Shown piece by piece: positions 24,310-36,134 of a stretch of 64,000 nucleotides of DNA (within the stretch, counting starts at the first letter, position 1; each line of letters begins with the position of its first letter). The notes under the pieces are model-generated. The model was not told the DNA's origin. It made no database searches and saw only the letters and a list, made by a program, of their open reading frames with translations. Origin of the DNA: Apiotrichum sp. Y4204 (lineage: Eukaryota > Basidiomycota > Tremellomycetes > Trichosporonales > Trichosporonaceae); the NCBI GenBank assembly GCA_025531455.1, contig JAMYHL010000038.1, forward strand, positions 62,001 to 126,000, written 5' to 3'. The position numbers and the translations under genes are program-made.

Positions 24310-25301
24310 GTTTGACCCGAAGGGTTTCTGAAACGTCGCTGGTGGTGATGGGTTGCACAGCGGGTGAGAAACGGAGAAACTGAAGGGTGTGGTCAAGTGA
24401 CGCAGGTAGTCACGTTAAACGATAGTAATCAGATTGCGGAAGAACGAGGGAGAAGACATTGGAGCAAGTGAATGATGACACGAGTGTCGAGTATCTGTCT
24501 GTCCGGATCAGGGATGGAGGCACCAAGGAAGGAGGGGGAGAGAAACGTAAGGTCGCCCGTCGCGAAATAAGTGAATGCCAACAGAGGCGAGTGAGAGTCA
24601 AGGAGACACGGGAGAGGAAGCGGTAACCCAGAGGGAGAGAGGGAGAGTAAGCGTGTTGCACGAGAAAGAAGATAGTAAAGAAGTAGAAGTGGAAGGAACT
24701 GACAACAAAGTATGTAGTCTCCATAGCCCCATCCTTCCTCTCGCCAACCCCAGCCTTCTGGTTCCCACGGTCCGAGCGCCTGACACAAACAAGCCTGGGC
24801 GCGTCTCCGGATATGGAATTTCCGAAGTCTGTCCCCGTACAGTACTTCTCTCAAATGCTGTTGTTATGACGTCATTGATATCAGTAAACATCTACCAGAT
24901 TATTATCTGTATCGTAGATGTCTATATGTCCATGGTACAATGACACATGTGCCGCATCCTGCATCTTCACTGAACAGGCTGCTTGCTGCCTACTTCCTGC
25001 AGCTAAATGGAGAAGCAGACTAGTCAAAAGTTCGAGAGGAGGCTAACGAGGACGGCTGGCAATTGCGAATTGAAGTTTATGAAACAACGGACAAGGTCGC
25101 AAGGTCGCAGTGAGCGTTGCGCCCCCCAATGGGGGTCTGAGCAAGCTCTGCGCGCATATCTGCGGCTCTGCGGGTTTCTGCCAATAATTGTGAGAGCTGT
25201 GCAGCTGTGTGATCTATGAGCGTGTGCTATTGCCCGCTGCGCTGCGCTGCAGTTTCTTTTTGGTGTCTTGGGCAACCGCCGGCTATCTCTGTTCGAGATC
25301 T

Positions 25302-25350
25302 CGATCAGATCAGCGGATCATCGGATCAGCAGATCAACGGATCAGGTAAC
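25302..25350 (+). repeat. GGATCA/GATC-rich short repeat cluster
   Basis: GATCA-type hexamers recur about six times in 50 bp (GATCAGCGGATCATCGGATC and onward). It is a simple degenerate tandem repeat. Confidence 0.6.
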
Positions 25351-25362
25351 AGTAACGCAGGA

Positions 25363-25382
25363 TCTTCCGGGTACCCGGAAGA
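25363..25382. repeat. 20-bp perfect palindrome
   Basis: TCTTCCGGGTACCCGGAAGA equals its own reverse complement. It lies 13 bp after the GATC-rich cluster. Confidence 0.8.
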
Positions 25383-26206
25383 CCCCTGGGACTCGAACAC
25401 AGCCCCACGCACCCCCGCACGCGCCCATATTCCGCTCATGGCCGCCCACTCCACCTTCACACACACACACACCTACTCCAACTCGTATGACACACTAATG
25501 TACAACTGATCAACTGAAGCGCGTCCTGACTTGCTAACCACAAGAGTCAGCTGTAAAGACCAGCTTTTAGTGTATAGGCCACTATTGGTTATCCACTGCG
25601 TTATGGGAACAAGTCAAGCTCGTGTGAGGTCCCTTCCTCTGTCATGTCGCCAGATGATAATATCAGACTTAACCAGACCTGATTCGGTTGTTCCGGAAGG
25701 GTTCTTCCCGAGGAGAGTCGACTCTTGCATCGCTCGTCCTAGGCACTTGTACGTGACCGCCAAAAGTGCCAGGTTCCTTCACAGTCATGGAGTAATGAAC
25801 AGCCCGACGACATGAGTTGAAAGGCGTGGTTAGGACCCTTCCGTGAATGGGTTCAACCCCCTTAAAAGCCTCTAGCAGCGCTCTCGGTCCTTCAGGTTGT
25901 GGGTTGACGGCACAAGGAGGCCACCTCGAAACTACAAACCCAATACATCTCCCGGTCTCCCACGTTCTGACGCAACCACCTGGCTATATCTACGGCACGG
26001 TTCCTAGCTGGGGCCTTACGGGGTATTCACTAGACGGTCGTTCCTAACGACTCACTGCTAGCGGTCTTCGGACATGTCGAGCTACTTGGGAGGTGAGAGC
26101 CTCCATCTGGTCGACTTGAACAATCCTCCGATTCTCCTCCTCAGCGACGATCCACATCGGTAATAAAACAAGTGACTGAGTAACTGCGACCCCGTCTGCC
26201 GGCGTC

Positions 26207-26291
26207 TGCCGAGAGTGGGATTCGAACCTATTTGTACATCCCGAAATGCGATGAAGGGGCACCATTATCACGGTGCGTTGGAGCCCTCGGC
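26207..26291 (-). other. Degenerate tRNA-like element (possible tRNA pseudogene or Pol III element)
   Basis: On the minus strand, GCCGAGG at 26291-26285 can pair over 7 bp (one G-U) with TCTCGGC at 26214-26208, 85 nt overall including the discriminator. Between them lie a GCACC/GGTGC hairpin and an exact Pol III B-box consensus, GGTTCGAATCC. The T-stem pairs poorly, the D-arm is displaced and no convincing anticodon arm folds, so this is not called as a functional tRNA. Confidence 0.28.
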
Positions 26292-29200
26292 GACTTTGCG
26301 GACTGACACCGCTTCCGCTTCCAAGAGACTGACCGCGTCGACACCGAAGCTTGTGTATACGGTCAGGCGGGGAGCTGACACCAAAAGACCCAAAATCTCT
26401 GCAGAAGTCCCTGGAAGTGTGGAGTGATTTGGGGGATCTGACCGTGTCTCATGTACCTGCGCTACTCCACTGTCCTGGGCGACAATTGACAAGACGCCAG
26501 GACGACAGTTACGTGAACTTCCGGCATGGCGCAGTTATACTGCCGAACAGCCAGTTCCGCTGCGTTACATTCTGCGGATCAGCGGAGAACATGACATACG
26601 AACAATCTGAGCAACCCCCGAAATGGTCAGGGGGCGTGAGAGTAGTAGTGTAGAAATGGACATCTGTGATGGGACAGACACATTCATTCACATATCATGA
26701 CCTACCGCTCCACAGATAACCATGGGCAAGACCGGCGCCGGCATGGGTTGCACTACATTGTAAAGATAGGCTAAAAGCATGCCGGCATTGCTCCCTACTT
26801 CCAGGTTTTCTGCTTGCATCATCACGCAACCGGACTGCACACCAATCTGCCTCCGATCTCCGTCGAGACGCGCTGTCCGTGCCTCGATCGTTGGCCGTGT
26901 TTCCCGGGTCGCGACAGGTTTCATATTAGCGAACCTTGGGTGCTGGGCGGACCCCTCTGAATTCTGGCTGCTAATTGGTATCATGTAGATAACCAAACTG
27001 ACGAGATGCTGTGCCGGCGCATCGTCCCGTTACACCGCTCGCCTGACGCGCGCCCACGCAGGAAGTGACTACCTGTCAGTTCATTCCCAACACACTGCAT
27101 CGTAATGTGTGTCTCCGTTGTGAAATAGCCGTTGGTAGCCTCGACGACGAACTATATGGTATCGTGGCCGCGCGCCGATACGACACAATATCATCACAAG
27201 GGAGCCAAATGAACGTGACGCTGCTCTAGAAGGCCAAGAGCGAGCAAGGTTGGGTCCAGTGTGACATGATGCTCTGGTGCCTACTATTCGGGCCCTACTA
27301 TATGATTAACCAGCCACAGCTAGATGGTTCCAGAGCCCAGATGTCGAACACGACGTGATCAGTCTGGTCACACAACGGTTTGGCGTACCTGGAGATACGA
27401 TCACGTCCCTGCTGTGCTTTGCCCAACAGCCGGGCTGCCGGGCTGCCAGCTGCAACCATGTGAGGTGAGTGAGATCAATCATGAGATAATGTGCAGTGTA
27501 ACCATTTCCGCGGTACATGGCTACGTGCTCATGTGCAGCCATTGCGAAACGTTACCGGGCCACATGTGCATGTGGAGCGGGGCGAGCGCAGCCACAGCTC
27601 AGAAACCTATAGCGTCCAGGCGCTAGCTGATTTAGAGCCCCACATTCCTGCATTTCATATTCTTTCGCGTCATCTCGGTCGGTCGACATCAAGAGAGCAA
27701 ATGGACGCTTGCAGGGCTTTCCGCGCACGAGGCCGAAACCTAAGACGGCGCTGACAGAGAAGAGTGAGATTGACTTTGTGCTCGCGCATGCCACACCGAT
27801 CGCATCGCGGCCTGGACACATTCCCTCCTCCAAACCCCCTCCCATCCACCTCCCCCTTTGTTCACGTCTCAGCTCCGCGCGCAACCCCGTAACCCCTGGA
27901 ATTGCAACTCTCCACGAGAGTATCTCTCTCGGTTGGATACCGTGTGCGAGTAGTGTAGCCAACCGAGCACGCTGCGGCAGACGCGTCGCCTCCTGGCCAT
28001 TTAGGCCTTCTCCCTGCAGTCTGCAGTCTCAGTTTTGAAGCTTCTTTAGTCACAGGAGCGCTGGCCCGCGCGTCTTGCCTGGGCCAGGCTTCCCCTGGGC
28101 CCGCTTCCTGACCCCACATTGTGGCCCGCCCCTACCACGGTCTAGCCCGTGGTCGTTGCACGTTGTGCCGCCCGCACCTGTCAGTTGCCGCGCCGGACAC
28201 TCCAGCTGTTCCTTCCATCACCTGAGATCTCTTGCATCTACGCATCTCTTGACCTCTTGCTTGCTCTGGGCGCGTGGGTGTGCCTTTCACCGTGTCTGCG
28301 GCCATCCCTAATCCCGCCCCGCAGCCCGCACGCACCCACCTCTCTGAATTTCTAGTCATATCTTGTAGCTGTAGCATTCGCCGTGACGGCTTCGTACATC
28401 TGCAGTGGTACCATAACGCATAACCAGTAGCACATCCGCTTTCGATCCATTTGCGTACTTGTCTCACATTACTCTACTGTGAGAAGTAAAAACGGCGCCC
28501 GACACCCGAAAAAACTCCCCGGAGTCGTTCCTGCTGTTCTAACATGTGAGTCACAGTCTTCCGGTGGCCGACCCCACTCTTACTTCCTCCTCTGCGTGTG
28601 GGCAGCATGTCATAGGGTACGCGAGAGAAGAGGAATCGAGAGCGTCGTAACCTTGAACGCAGGGGAGGGGGTGGAGGAGGCAGCAGAGAATGAGGTAGTC
28701 GCTCCTGTGCAAACCACGTTAACGCCTGCCTATACAGCTACCGAGCTCTGCGTACATCGCATTCCATATCGTGAAGTCGAGCCCCCTGACCTTGAGGTTG
28801 CCTTGTTCTTTCGTCGTGCTTGGTCTTTGCATTATTGCACGAGACATCGGCATAGCATAATCAGCATAATATCGGCTACCCCCTCCCTTGTTTTCTCCCC
28901 TGATTCTGCCCTCACTGCCCTCCCCTCCCACCACGTAAAGACGGCGGTAATTCCGTGATCTGCCAGGTCTCCAGGTCTGCACTGCTGAGCTTGAAAGACG
29001 CTTCGGCTCGTCCAGCTCAACGGAACGGAACGAGGAGGAAAAAGGTGCGGTAGTAGTAGTGCAGTGCAGCTGCAGAGCAGCAGCATCGTAGAGTAGCAGC
29101 ATTGTAAACTGCCGCCCCGAGACAACCCGCTCGCAGTGCTACGCTACCACCTCCACTGCTCTAAAAGTCCTGCGGTCTGCGGTCGGTCCAACCGATACCA

Positions 29201-29702
29201 CGCGCGTCTGCCCTTTTTGTGCCATCATTGTCCCGCCAGTCGGCCAGCCTACATTTAGGCTGGGTTTGGTCTCCTCCGCCGCGCCGTACCCTACCTCGCA
29301 TCTCGGATCTCTCTTCATTCTCTCTGTATCTCTCGCTCTCTCCCCCATCACGACTTGCCTCGCCCTTGGCCGGCTTGCCCTCGCCCGCCCCTGGCTTGTC
29401 CCGCCGCGCCGCGCCTTGACTCGTCTTGCTTCCCCTAGTCTGTCCTCTCCGTATCTCACACCAAAAGGTCGCAGGCGACCACACATCGGTCCCAGTCGTA
29501 CTTGTACTGTACCAGCAAACGACACTACCCACGGCCCTTCTTGCTCCTTCCCCTGTTCCTCTTTCTTATTTCTCACACCAACTCCTCGCCTCCGCACGTC
29601 CCCACTCGCACCGATACCACCCAGCGCCCGACGCGCTGACAATGTCCGCATAGCTGGGCGACCAATCCTGCGTCCACTGTGCAAAGTCACACACACGGCC
29701 GC

Positions 29703-32183
29703 ATGGCGAGCGGCGCGCCGGCGGTCCCGCACGTCGTTGGACAGGGGCCAGGACCGGGTCCCGGGCCGCCTACACATCGACCCAACGGCGCTGGCGGTGG
29801 CCACGGGCAGGGAGGACCTGTCGGCATCGCGGTCGGCTCTTCTGTCACGTCTTCACCATCGGGCAAGGATCGGAAGAAGAGCGCCCATTGGACCGATGCA
29901 GATACCGAAATCCTCATCGACGTTCTCATGCGGCATCGGGACAAGGGACGTACCTCTGACAATGGCTTCAAAGTCGAGGTCTGGGAGGAGGCCAGCATGC
30001 TCCTCGAGCGCACGCACAGCATGGGGGGGTTCAAGACGCCCGATGCGTGCAAGTCTCGATGGCAGCGCCTGCAACGCGACTTCAAGTTTGCACGTGAGAT
30101 CCTCGAAACGTGTACTGGCTTCACTTGGGATCGCGCAGAAAAGCGTCTGTGTGGGTCGGAGGCTGCCTGGACAGCTGCTGAGCGGGTGAGTCTGTGTACA
30201 GAAAGATGTGGTTCACCTCGCAACATTGGCGCAATATATCTGTCGCGCGAGCACGCGTCCATGAACCAGACGGTATGCCATCAGGCATCAGCCACCAGCC
30301 ATCAATCAACAATCATGACCTGTCGATCGCACGAGTGATGGCTGACGTCTCCCCAGAAGATCGCCGAGGCCAAGAGATATCGCAAGATCCAGCTGCCATG
30401 CTACGACCAGATTGGCATGCTGTGTACGTCGGAAGGTCTGCGCAGTCGGCCGCGTCCGCCCAAGCCACGCATGTCTTCCACCTCGTTCACGTCCGACAGC
30501 TCGGGAGTCGTGTCCCTCAACCTCACGCCTTCTGGGGGCACCAACCCGACAGCGATTGTCGGAGCTCACCCAGCAGTGCCCGAAGCCGGTGCGGACCGAG
30601 CACGCAGAACAGGCGGAGGGTCTATCAGTGGAAACATTTTCGGCGGGCACACGACCAACCCAAACCACGGACATGGCCAACTGCAGCCTGGTTTGACGCT
30701 GTCATCAGAGTCGGCCCACCTCAACATCTGGAATGATGGGGATGACAGCGTAGAGAGTGTAGAGGCCTTTGCACTACCCGATGGACTGCAAGCCCGACAC
30801 TCCTTTTCTCTCCCGCATCCCCAGCAGCAGCAAAAGCGCGTGCCGACATATGACCCGGCAGTGTTCACGCACACTCAGACTCATTCTCCAAAACGGCATC
30901 GTCCCTCGACAACAGCATCACGGCATTTCGACCCGACACTACAGGCAACCCCGACGGCACCAACACATCCTCATCAACATTTCTATCAGGTGCCCCTCGA
31001 CACACCACGGCTGCTGCCTCATCCCCCTCAAAACCCCCAGCAGCAGCCCGAAACCCCTCGTCAGCCGCAATCGGCAGCACAACAGCAACAACAACAGCAG
31101 CAGCAGCAGCAGCAGCAACAACAACAGCAACAACAACATCAGCAGCAGCAGCAACAGCAGCAGCAACAGCACCAACAGCAACAGCAACAGCAACAACACG
31201 CGCAGCATGTTCAGCACACTCAACAGCCTCCCCAGCAACAGCCTCATCCGCAACCACAGCAACCGCAACAACCTCAACACCAACAGCCACAGCCACAACA
31301 TCAGCAACCTGCATCGTCCTTCACCAATGCGAACGCACGGCCATCAGCAGTAGCACATACCCAAGCCACGACGCCGATATACCCTTCCCATCCGAACCAG
31401 CCTTACCAGCTTCGCTCGCCTCAGTTTACACCAGGCATCGCGGATCCCGCTCTCCCGTCACCAACCTACAGACCTGTGCCTGATGCCTCGCGGTTGCTCG
31501 CGACCCCGACTCAGGGAAGTGGCGGCGATGAGTCTGCCGGATATGGCAATAATCCAGTGCAGCTTAGCCACAACCTGCACGGACACGCCAATGTTCGTCC
31601 TCTAGGACACACACGTACAATGTCAAGTGGCGGGCGACCAGGGCAGACAGGGAATACTCTCCTTGCCCAGCGGCAGTCTGGAACGAAGCTTGCAAGCCCC
31701 CAGGCTAGATTCCGGGAGGGACGGTCAATGTCTCATACGCGGGTGTCGTCTTCATCTACGTCCGATCCGGATTCCAAGACCCAAACGCCCGGGACAACCA
31801 CGACTGGTCTACCAACCACATCGGTGATCGGACTCACAACACCGTCCGCCGCGACTACGTCGTCCATCACATCCCTGTCTTCCACTGCAAGCACGGCAAG
31901 CACAGCGACAACGATGACGGCGACTGCGGGCGCTCTGACGCCGACTGGATCGGGAACACCAGCTCCGGAAATCGTGAGGGCCGGACTGTCCGAGGCCCAG
32001 CGTCGTACCGAGGCCGTGCTTCTTCTTCAAGAACACGAGGACGTGCCAGACGCAGAGGTACTCATTATCCTCCAAGAGTTTGAGGAAAACATGGCCGCCG
32101 TGGACATGTACCTCGCACTCCGCACCGATCGGCTACGAGTTGGATACGTCCGGGCGCTAGTGGCGAGGCGGGGTGGTATGTGA
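29703..32183 (+). CDS. Myb/SANT-like (trihelix-type) DNA-binding protein with long polyQ tract
   Basis: A predicted nuclear DNA-binding regulator. Exons 29703-30185 and 30357-32183 give 769 aa. A Gly/Pro-rich N-terminus is followed by a single Myb/SANT-like domain at about residues 55-140. Its aromatic signature runs W(TDADTEILIDVL), W(EEASMLL), then TPDACKSRWQRLQRDFK and FTWD. A Q/H-rich region spans roughly residues 380-510, with near-pure CAG/CAA runs at 31082-31200. The C-terminal ~70 aa are predicted helical (EAQRRTEAVLLLQEHEDVPD), perhaps an interaction domain. The upstream GTG codon in frame was not used; the ATG at 29703 is the first. No specific orthologue recognised. Confidence 0.8.
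31082..31200 (+). repeat. CAG/CAA trinucleotide tract encoding polyglutamine
   Basis: About 120 bp of mixed CAG/CAA codons with rare CAT/CAC, in frame. The mixed codons should reduce slippage compared with pure CAG. Confidence 0.9.
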
Positions 32184-34674
32184 GAGGGGTAGAGAGCATC
32201 AGGCGAGGGAAGGAGAGTCGGAAGTCTGGTTGTTCGAATCAGCAGTAACAGAGAGGGAAACAACACATCTCAACACCAGAAGGGTAGACAGTAAGGTACA
32301 TCTGGCGGTGTATGGCACCGTAAGATACCACAGTCGGAGACAGATAGAGTTCTCGCATTGCCGGCAGCCAATGTTCCAATGTTCCAAAACAGGCATGGCC
32401 GTACTTTTTGACACAGTATGTTCGTAGGTAGCAGCATTCCTTGGGTCCGCATCCGACCTGCCGGATTTTAGCAATAGCTTTTTGGGTCTTTGTGAGGCCC
32501 TGTGATGGTATTCTTTTCTTGAGCAAGCGCGAGTCGCAGGGCTCTGACCCAGGGCAGAATGCGGAACGCGAAGGTGGCCAGCGAGGGACGACCCGGGGCC
32601 CTGGTCCTAACGTTGTGCCGGAGGTTACGACAGCCGGGCCGGACGGCTGGTTCTCGTTAGCACCATCGGAGGATAAACCTTTCTGGCCAGTGCATTGAGC
32701 TCCGGAGACGGCCTAGTTGGCCGAGGAACGCTCGGTGTGGGTCGCTGCTCCGGCGGATTACGACAACCGGACCGGCAGTGCGCTCTCGTCGGCGAAGCCG
32801 GTGGTATAACTCTGAGAGCGAGCCTCAGCTCCGGCGAGGTCGTGCGAGCACGGAGGAGCGAGGGCGGCATGCCGGTGTCCTGGGGCGGGAGTTTCAGAGC
32901 CAGAGCCAGAGCCGGCCTCAGCTCGAAGGCCGGAGTACAAGGCCGGCAGAGGAACCGCGGAGGAATGGTGAGCGGCTGGCGGCAGGCCAGTGAACCTTAG
33001 CCCCTAGCGGAGTGCCGGGGTTACGAGAGCGCCCGGGCCGCGGGACATTCTCGCTCGGCGTGCGACGGCAGACAAGTGCCTCGACGAGTAAGGTCTCGGG
33101 TCTCGGGGGTCTCGGGGCACGGCAGGAGGGGGGGGCGATCGGGGGGCTGGGATACTCGAGCGGCAGATCCCAGCCCCAGCTGCGTCTCGGCCCAGCTCGA
33201 CAGCTCAAGCTCGGCAGAGTGCCTCGAGGAATAAGGTGTCTGCCGGGCCGGGGTGGGGCGGCCGGAGAATATCAGCGCCAGGCGGCTGGCGCTGGTGCTG
33301 CCGCCCAGCCGCCTCGTTATCCTGGCACTGAGGCCAAGTGCCCCGAGGCGAATAAGGTGTCTGGGCGTGGTGGGGCCGCGGAATACGGCAAGCCGCGGCG
33401 GCAGCCCTCGCCTACGACAGCCGCTGGCCCCACCACCAAGGTGCCTCGAAGGGTAAAGCCTCGCGAACCGGATGCCATTGCCCTGAGGCCGGCGGTTTAT
33501 GATAGGCGTGCGCATGGCGTTCTAGTCGGACATGCAAGGATACCTCAGCCTCAGCGACAGTCAGTAATATCCGTGTCAGCCTTGTCTGACCCAGCGAGTG
33601 CCTCGAAGGATAAAGCCTCTTTGACCGTCAGGAGCTGAGACATGGCTAGAAAGCATAATATCATGCCCCTCGCTGGCCGGCCGTTTGGTGTACGTGTACC
33701 GCGCCGCCCCCCGGTATTGGAGACCTTGGCGCAGCCAGCCGTCCGACGTCAGCCGCAGCCATCATAGTCCCAAGTAAGTCACCAGTGAATGTGTGCCTCG
33801 AAGAGTAAAGCCTCTCGAACCGGTCAAGGGTTTGAGGGTCGGCGTGACCGGCTGTCATGTCCCTGGCAGGCCGGACGAGTTTACGACAAGCCGGTCCGGA
33901 AGCCGCCCCTCGTCAGACATGCCGGTCGGAGCTTTGTGACCGCCCACGCTGCCAGCCGTAGTCCGATTCCAGCCAGCCCCACTCCGATTCCAGCCTCCGG
34001 ACACATCTTCCGCCCCCGAGGGGCGTAAGTGCCTCGAAGGGTTATCCTCTCGGGCCGGTGGGGTTGGCGTGACCGGATGTGAAGACCCTGGAGGCGGCTG
34101 GTTACGACAACCCGGGCCACAGCCGCACTCTCTCGTTAGCGCGCCGTGATGATATGGAATGCAGATAAGCAGATAGCGTGGTTTGGCACGCCGAGATATG
34201 GTGCAGAGCCGTTATCAGCCACGCGCATATCAGTTGTGTTGGTGGAGGTTAGCCGCGTGGTCGACGACCACGTCGTCCGCGACGCGGATCGACGTGGGTC
34301 TCAAGCTGCCAGCCACCGCTGGCGCCGGTATTGATGGGGAGAGGAAGTACCAGGAAAATGGTACTGTACCAGAAAGCACCGTCGCACGTGCGGTTAGTAG
34401 CGAAATCATCGGTCGCAGAGTGTGAGCATACGTGTACCAGGAGATGGCAGAAATTGGCTGTATCCCACCACTGTGCCATCAGTAATGTCTATCAGACCGA
34501 CGCGCGCACACGCGCACATAGCCAGAGTATGTGCATGGTCCCCGGATATCCACAAGGCAATGGGGAATAGTAGATGCAGGATGCGATACGCTCTGATGTG
34601 GCGGGTCTAGACCGTCGGACGGCACTTGAGTGGCACTAGGAAGAGTCGCGTTTATGGCACAGTGCTGACTCCGA
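32184..34674. other. Intergenic region containing a degenerate repeat array
   Basis: 2.5 kb between the 3' ends of the Myb-like gene and NAA50 (convergent). No gene supported. The part at 32.6-34.14 kb is occupied by the repeat array listed separately and is strongly GC-rich; the flanks are unremarkable. Confidence 0.6.
32620..34140 (+). repeat. Degenerate direct-repeat array (GTGCCTCGAAGGGTAAAGCC family)
   Basis: A conserved ~25-30 bp word with consensus GTGCCTCGAAGGGTAAAGCC followed by TCTCGAACCGG recurs near 33076, 33219, 33338, 33441, 33598, 33793 and 34029. A weaker copy is near 32666. Between copies lies a second word, GTTACGACAACCCGG-like, near 32626, 32757, 33021, 33412, 33875 and 34102. 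The last two units also share GGCGTGACCGG. Copy spacing is irregular (about 101-237 bp), so this is an old, diverged array or a repeated hairpin-like element rather than a clean satellite. No open frame is conserved across copies. Confidence 0.7.
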
Positions 34675-35792
34675 TTACTGCGTGCCGTTTGTAAGCTCCC
34701 CCAGTGCAGCCGCAATGTCGTCGCACACGAGAATCCACGCCGCGCGCGGCTCCATCTTGACGTAGTAGTTGTCCTGGCTGTATGTAAGTGGCTGTTGCAA
34801 GGTCGAATTGATTGCTCTCAGCAACTCACGTTCCGGTCTCCTTAAAGCCAAGACCCTCGTAGAAGCGCTTTGCGCTGTCATTCCCCACCTGAACGTGAAC
34901 CATTGCGCGGTTGATAGCCTTGCGCGGCTCCGCCGGCTTGAGCGAGCCGCGCGTGGCGGCGTGAGCGGGTGGTGTCGGCGCTGGCGGGGTGGTAGGGTGG
35001 AGCGCGCCACGAAGCGCGTTCTGCACCAGTGCAGTCCCAAGGCCCTGGGAGCGGTACGGCGCGAGAACACTATTGTGAGTAACAGAGCAATGTAAGGAGA
35101 ACATACGCCAGAGTCTGGATCACGAGGGTCGGAGGTATCTTGGAGCCCTTGGCGAGACCATCAAGACGGCAACAGCACGCGCCGACCGGAATGTCCGCGT
35201 AGTACACTGGAATTAGTACACCGGTCAACAACAAATCAAGATCAGCATAAACAGCGCTTCGTCAGCGTGACAGCTATGCAGCAGTGAATATAGGTGCACC
35301 ACCGCGCTTTCCTGCTAGCTACTGTTTTCTCCTGCTCCAGCTACTCACCAAGCTTGTTGATGTCGTCGAGGCTCGGGTCAATGACGTCCTTGTAGAACTT
35401 TTCAGAGTAGACAAGCGGAAGGATGACCGAGTTTATCTTGCGGAGAGTACCGCTCTATACCGTCAGCGTGTTCTAACAGCCGGCATCCGAGAAGAGGTTT
35501 CTGACCGGCGCCGCTCGCAGGAAGTCAACGAATTGACGCCCTTCTGACGACCACGCTGATCAGGCCGTCCCTCTCCCACACCTATATTCTCCTCTCAACG
35601 CACGTTGTTCACCGTCAGGCTCGTAAGCGTGACCTTTGGCTTTGGCCGGAACGCGCGCCTGCTCGACGATCCATTGCTGTTCGCGGAGCCGTTGACGTTG
35701 ACGGTCTGGAACTCGCCGCGCACGGCGTCGAGGTCGAGCGGCGACGAGACTGTGCCCGCCGTGCTGAAGTTTGCAGTGACCACAGGCGGCAT
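34675..35792 (-). CDS. NAA50: N-alpha-acetyltransferase NAA50 (GNAT family)
   Basis: Predicted to acetylate protein N-termini co-translationally, as NatE with NatA. Exons: 35792-35604, 35454-35349, 35206-35107, 35069-34830, 34777-34675, giving 245 aa. Conserved blocks are GTLRKINSVILPLVYSEKFY, YYADIPVGACCCRLD, the acetyl-CoA loop VLAPYRSQGLGTALVQ (RxxGxG/A type), VHVQVGNDSAKRFYEGLGF and NYYVKMEP, all in human NAA50 order. It differs by an extra ~50-aa Ser/Asn-rich N-terminus and a ~34-aa Pro/Ala insertion between the acetyl-CoA helix and the NRAMVHVQV strand. It is divergent from PTH2, 342 bp apart. Confidence 0.9.
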
Positions 35793-36134
35793 ATCGAGAG
35801 GAGAGTGGGGAGTGTGTCTTTGTCGTTTGTGACGAAAGAAGGAAAGAGTAACAGGCAGAACGCGACGTGGGGAGCTCAAAGTCACGCCTCGAGACTCGGA
35901 GGAGTAACTGAACCGGCGAGTATTTCCCTTTCAGGCCGTGTGATACAATTCCACCTTCAAATCGACAACGACGACCATTACAAACAACCAACGAGTTTCT
36001 ATTCATCGAACATCTGCGGACTTGACCGCCTGTCCGCACGGTTGGCGTCGTTTTTGCCCTTTTGTGGAGGGGAAAAGTTCGAACATGACAATCGCTTTGT
36101 TTGCATCCACTCCACCTACGTCTCCTTTAACACA
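35793..36134. promoter_or_regulatory. Bidirectional promoter region NAA50/PTH2
   Basis: 342 bp between two divergent ATGs. No specific element recognised. Confidence 0.5.

Larger units (their letters stand above)
24310..29702. other. Gene-poor 5.4-kb region, partly leader of the Myb/SANT-like gene
   Basis: No coding gene I can support; open frames here lack conserved motifs and plausible exon structure. Contents noted separately: a GATC-rich cluster with a 20-bp palindrome (25302-25382) and a degenerate tRNA-like element (26207-26291). From about 27.8 to 29.7 kb the plus strand becomes pyrimidine-rich, as expected of a long 5' leader/promoter for the gene at 29703. Confidence 0.55.

Noticed and set aside
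25385..25405. T-loop-like GTTCGAGTCCC on the minus strand
   Set aside because: No acceptor-stem partner or D-arm within tRNA distance.
29139..29804. 221-aa minus-strand open frame
   Set aside because: Arg/Gly-biased shadow frame over a pyrimidine-rich leader; no motif, and it overlaps the start of the Myb-like gene.
30865..31314. 149-aa Val/Ala minus-strand frame and a Leu-rich frame opposite the polyQ tract
   Set aside because: Antisense readings of the CAG/CAA repeat.
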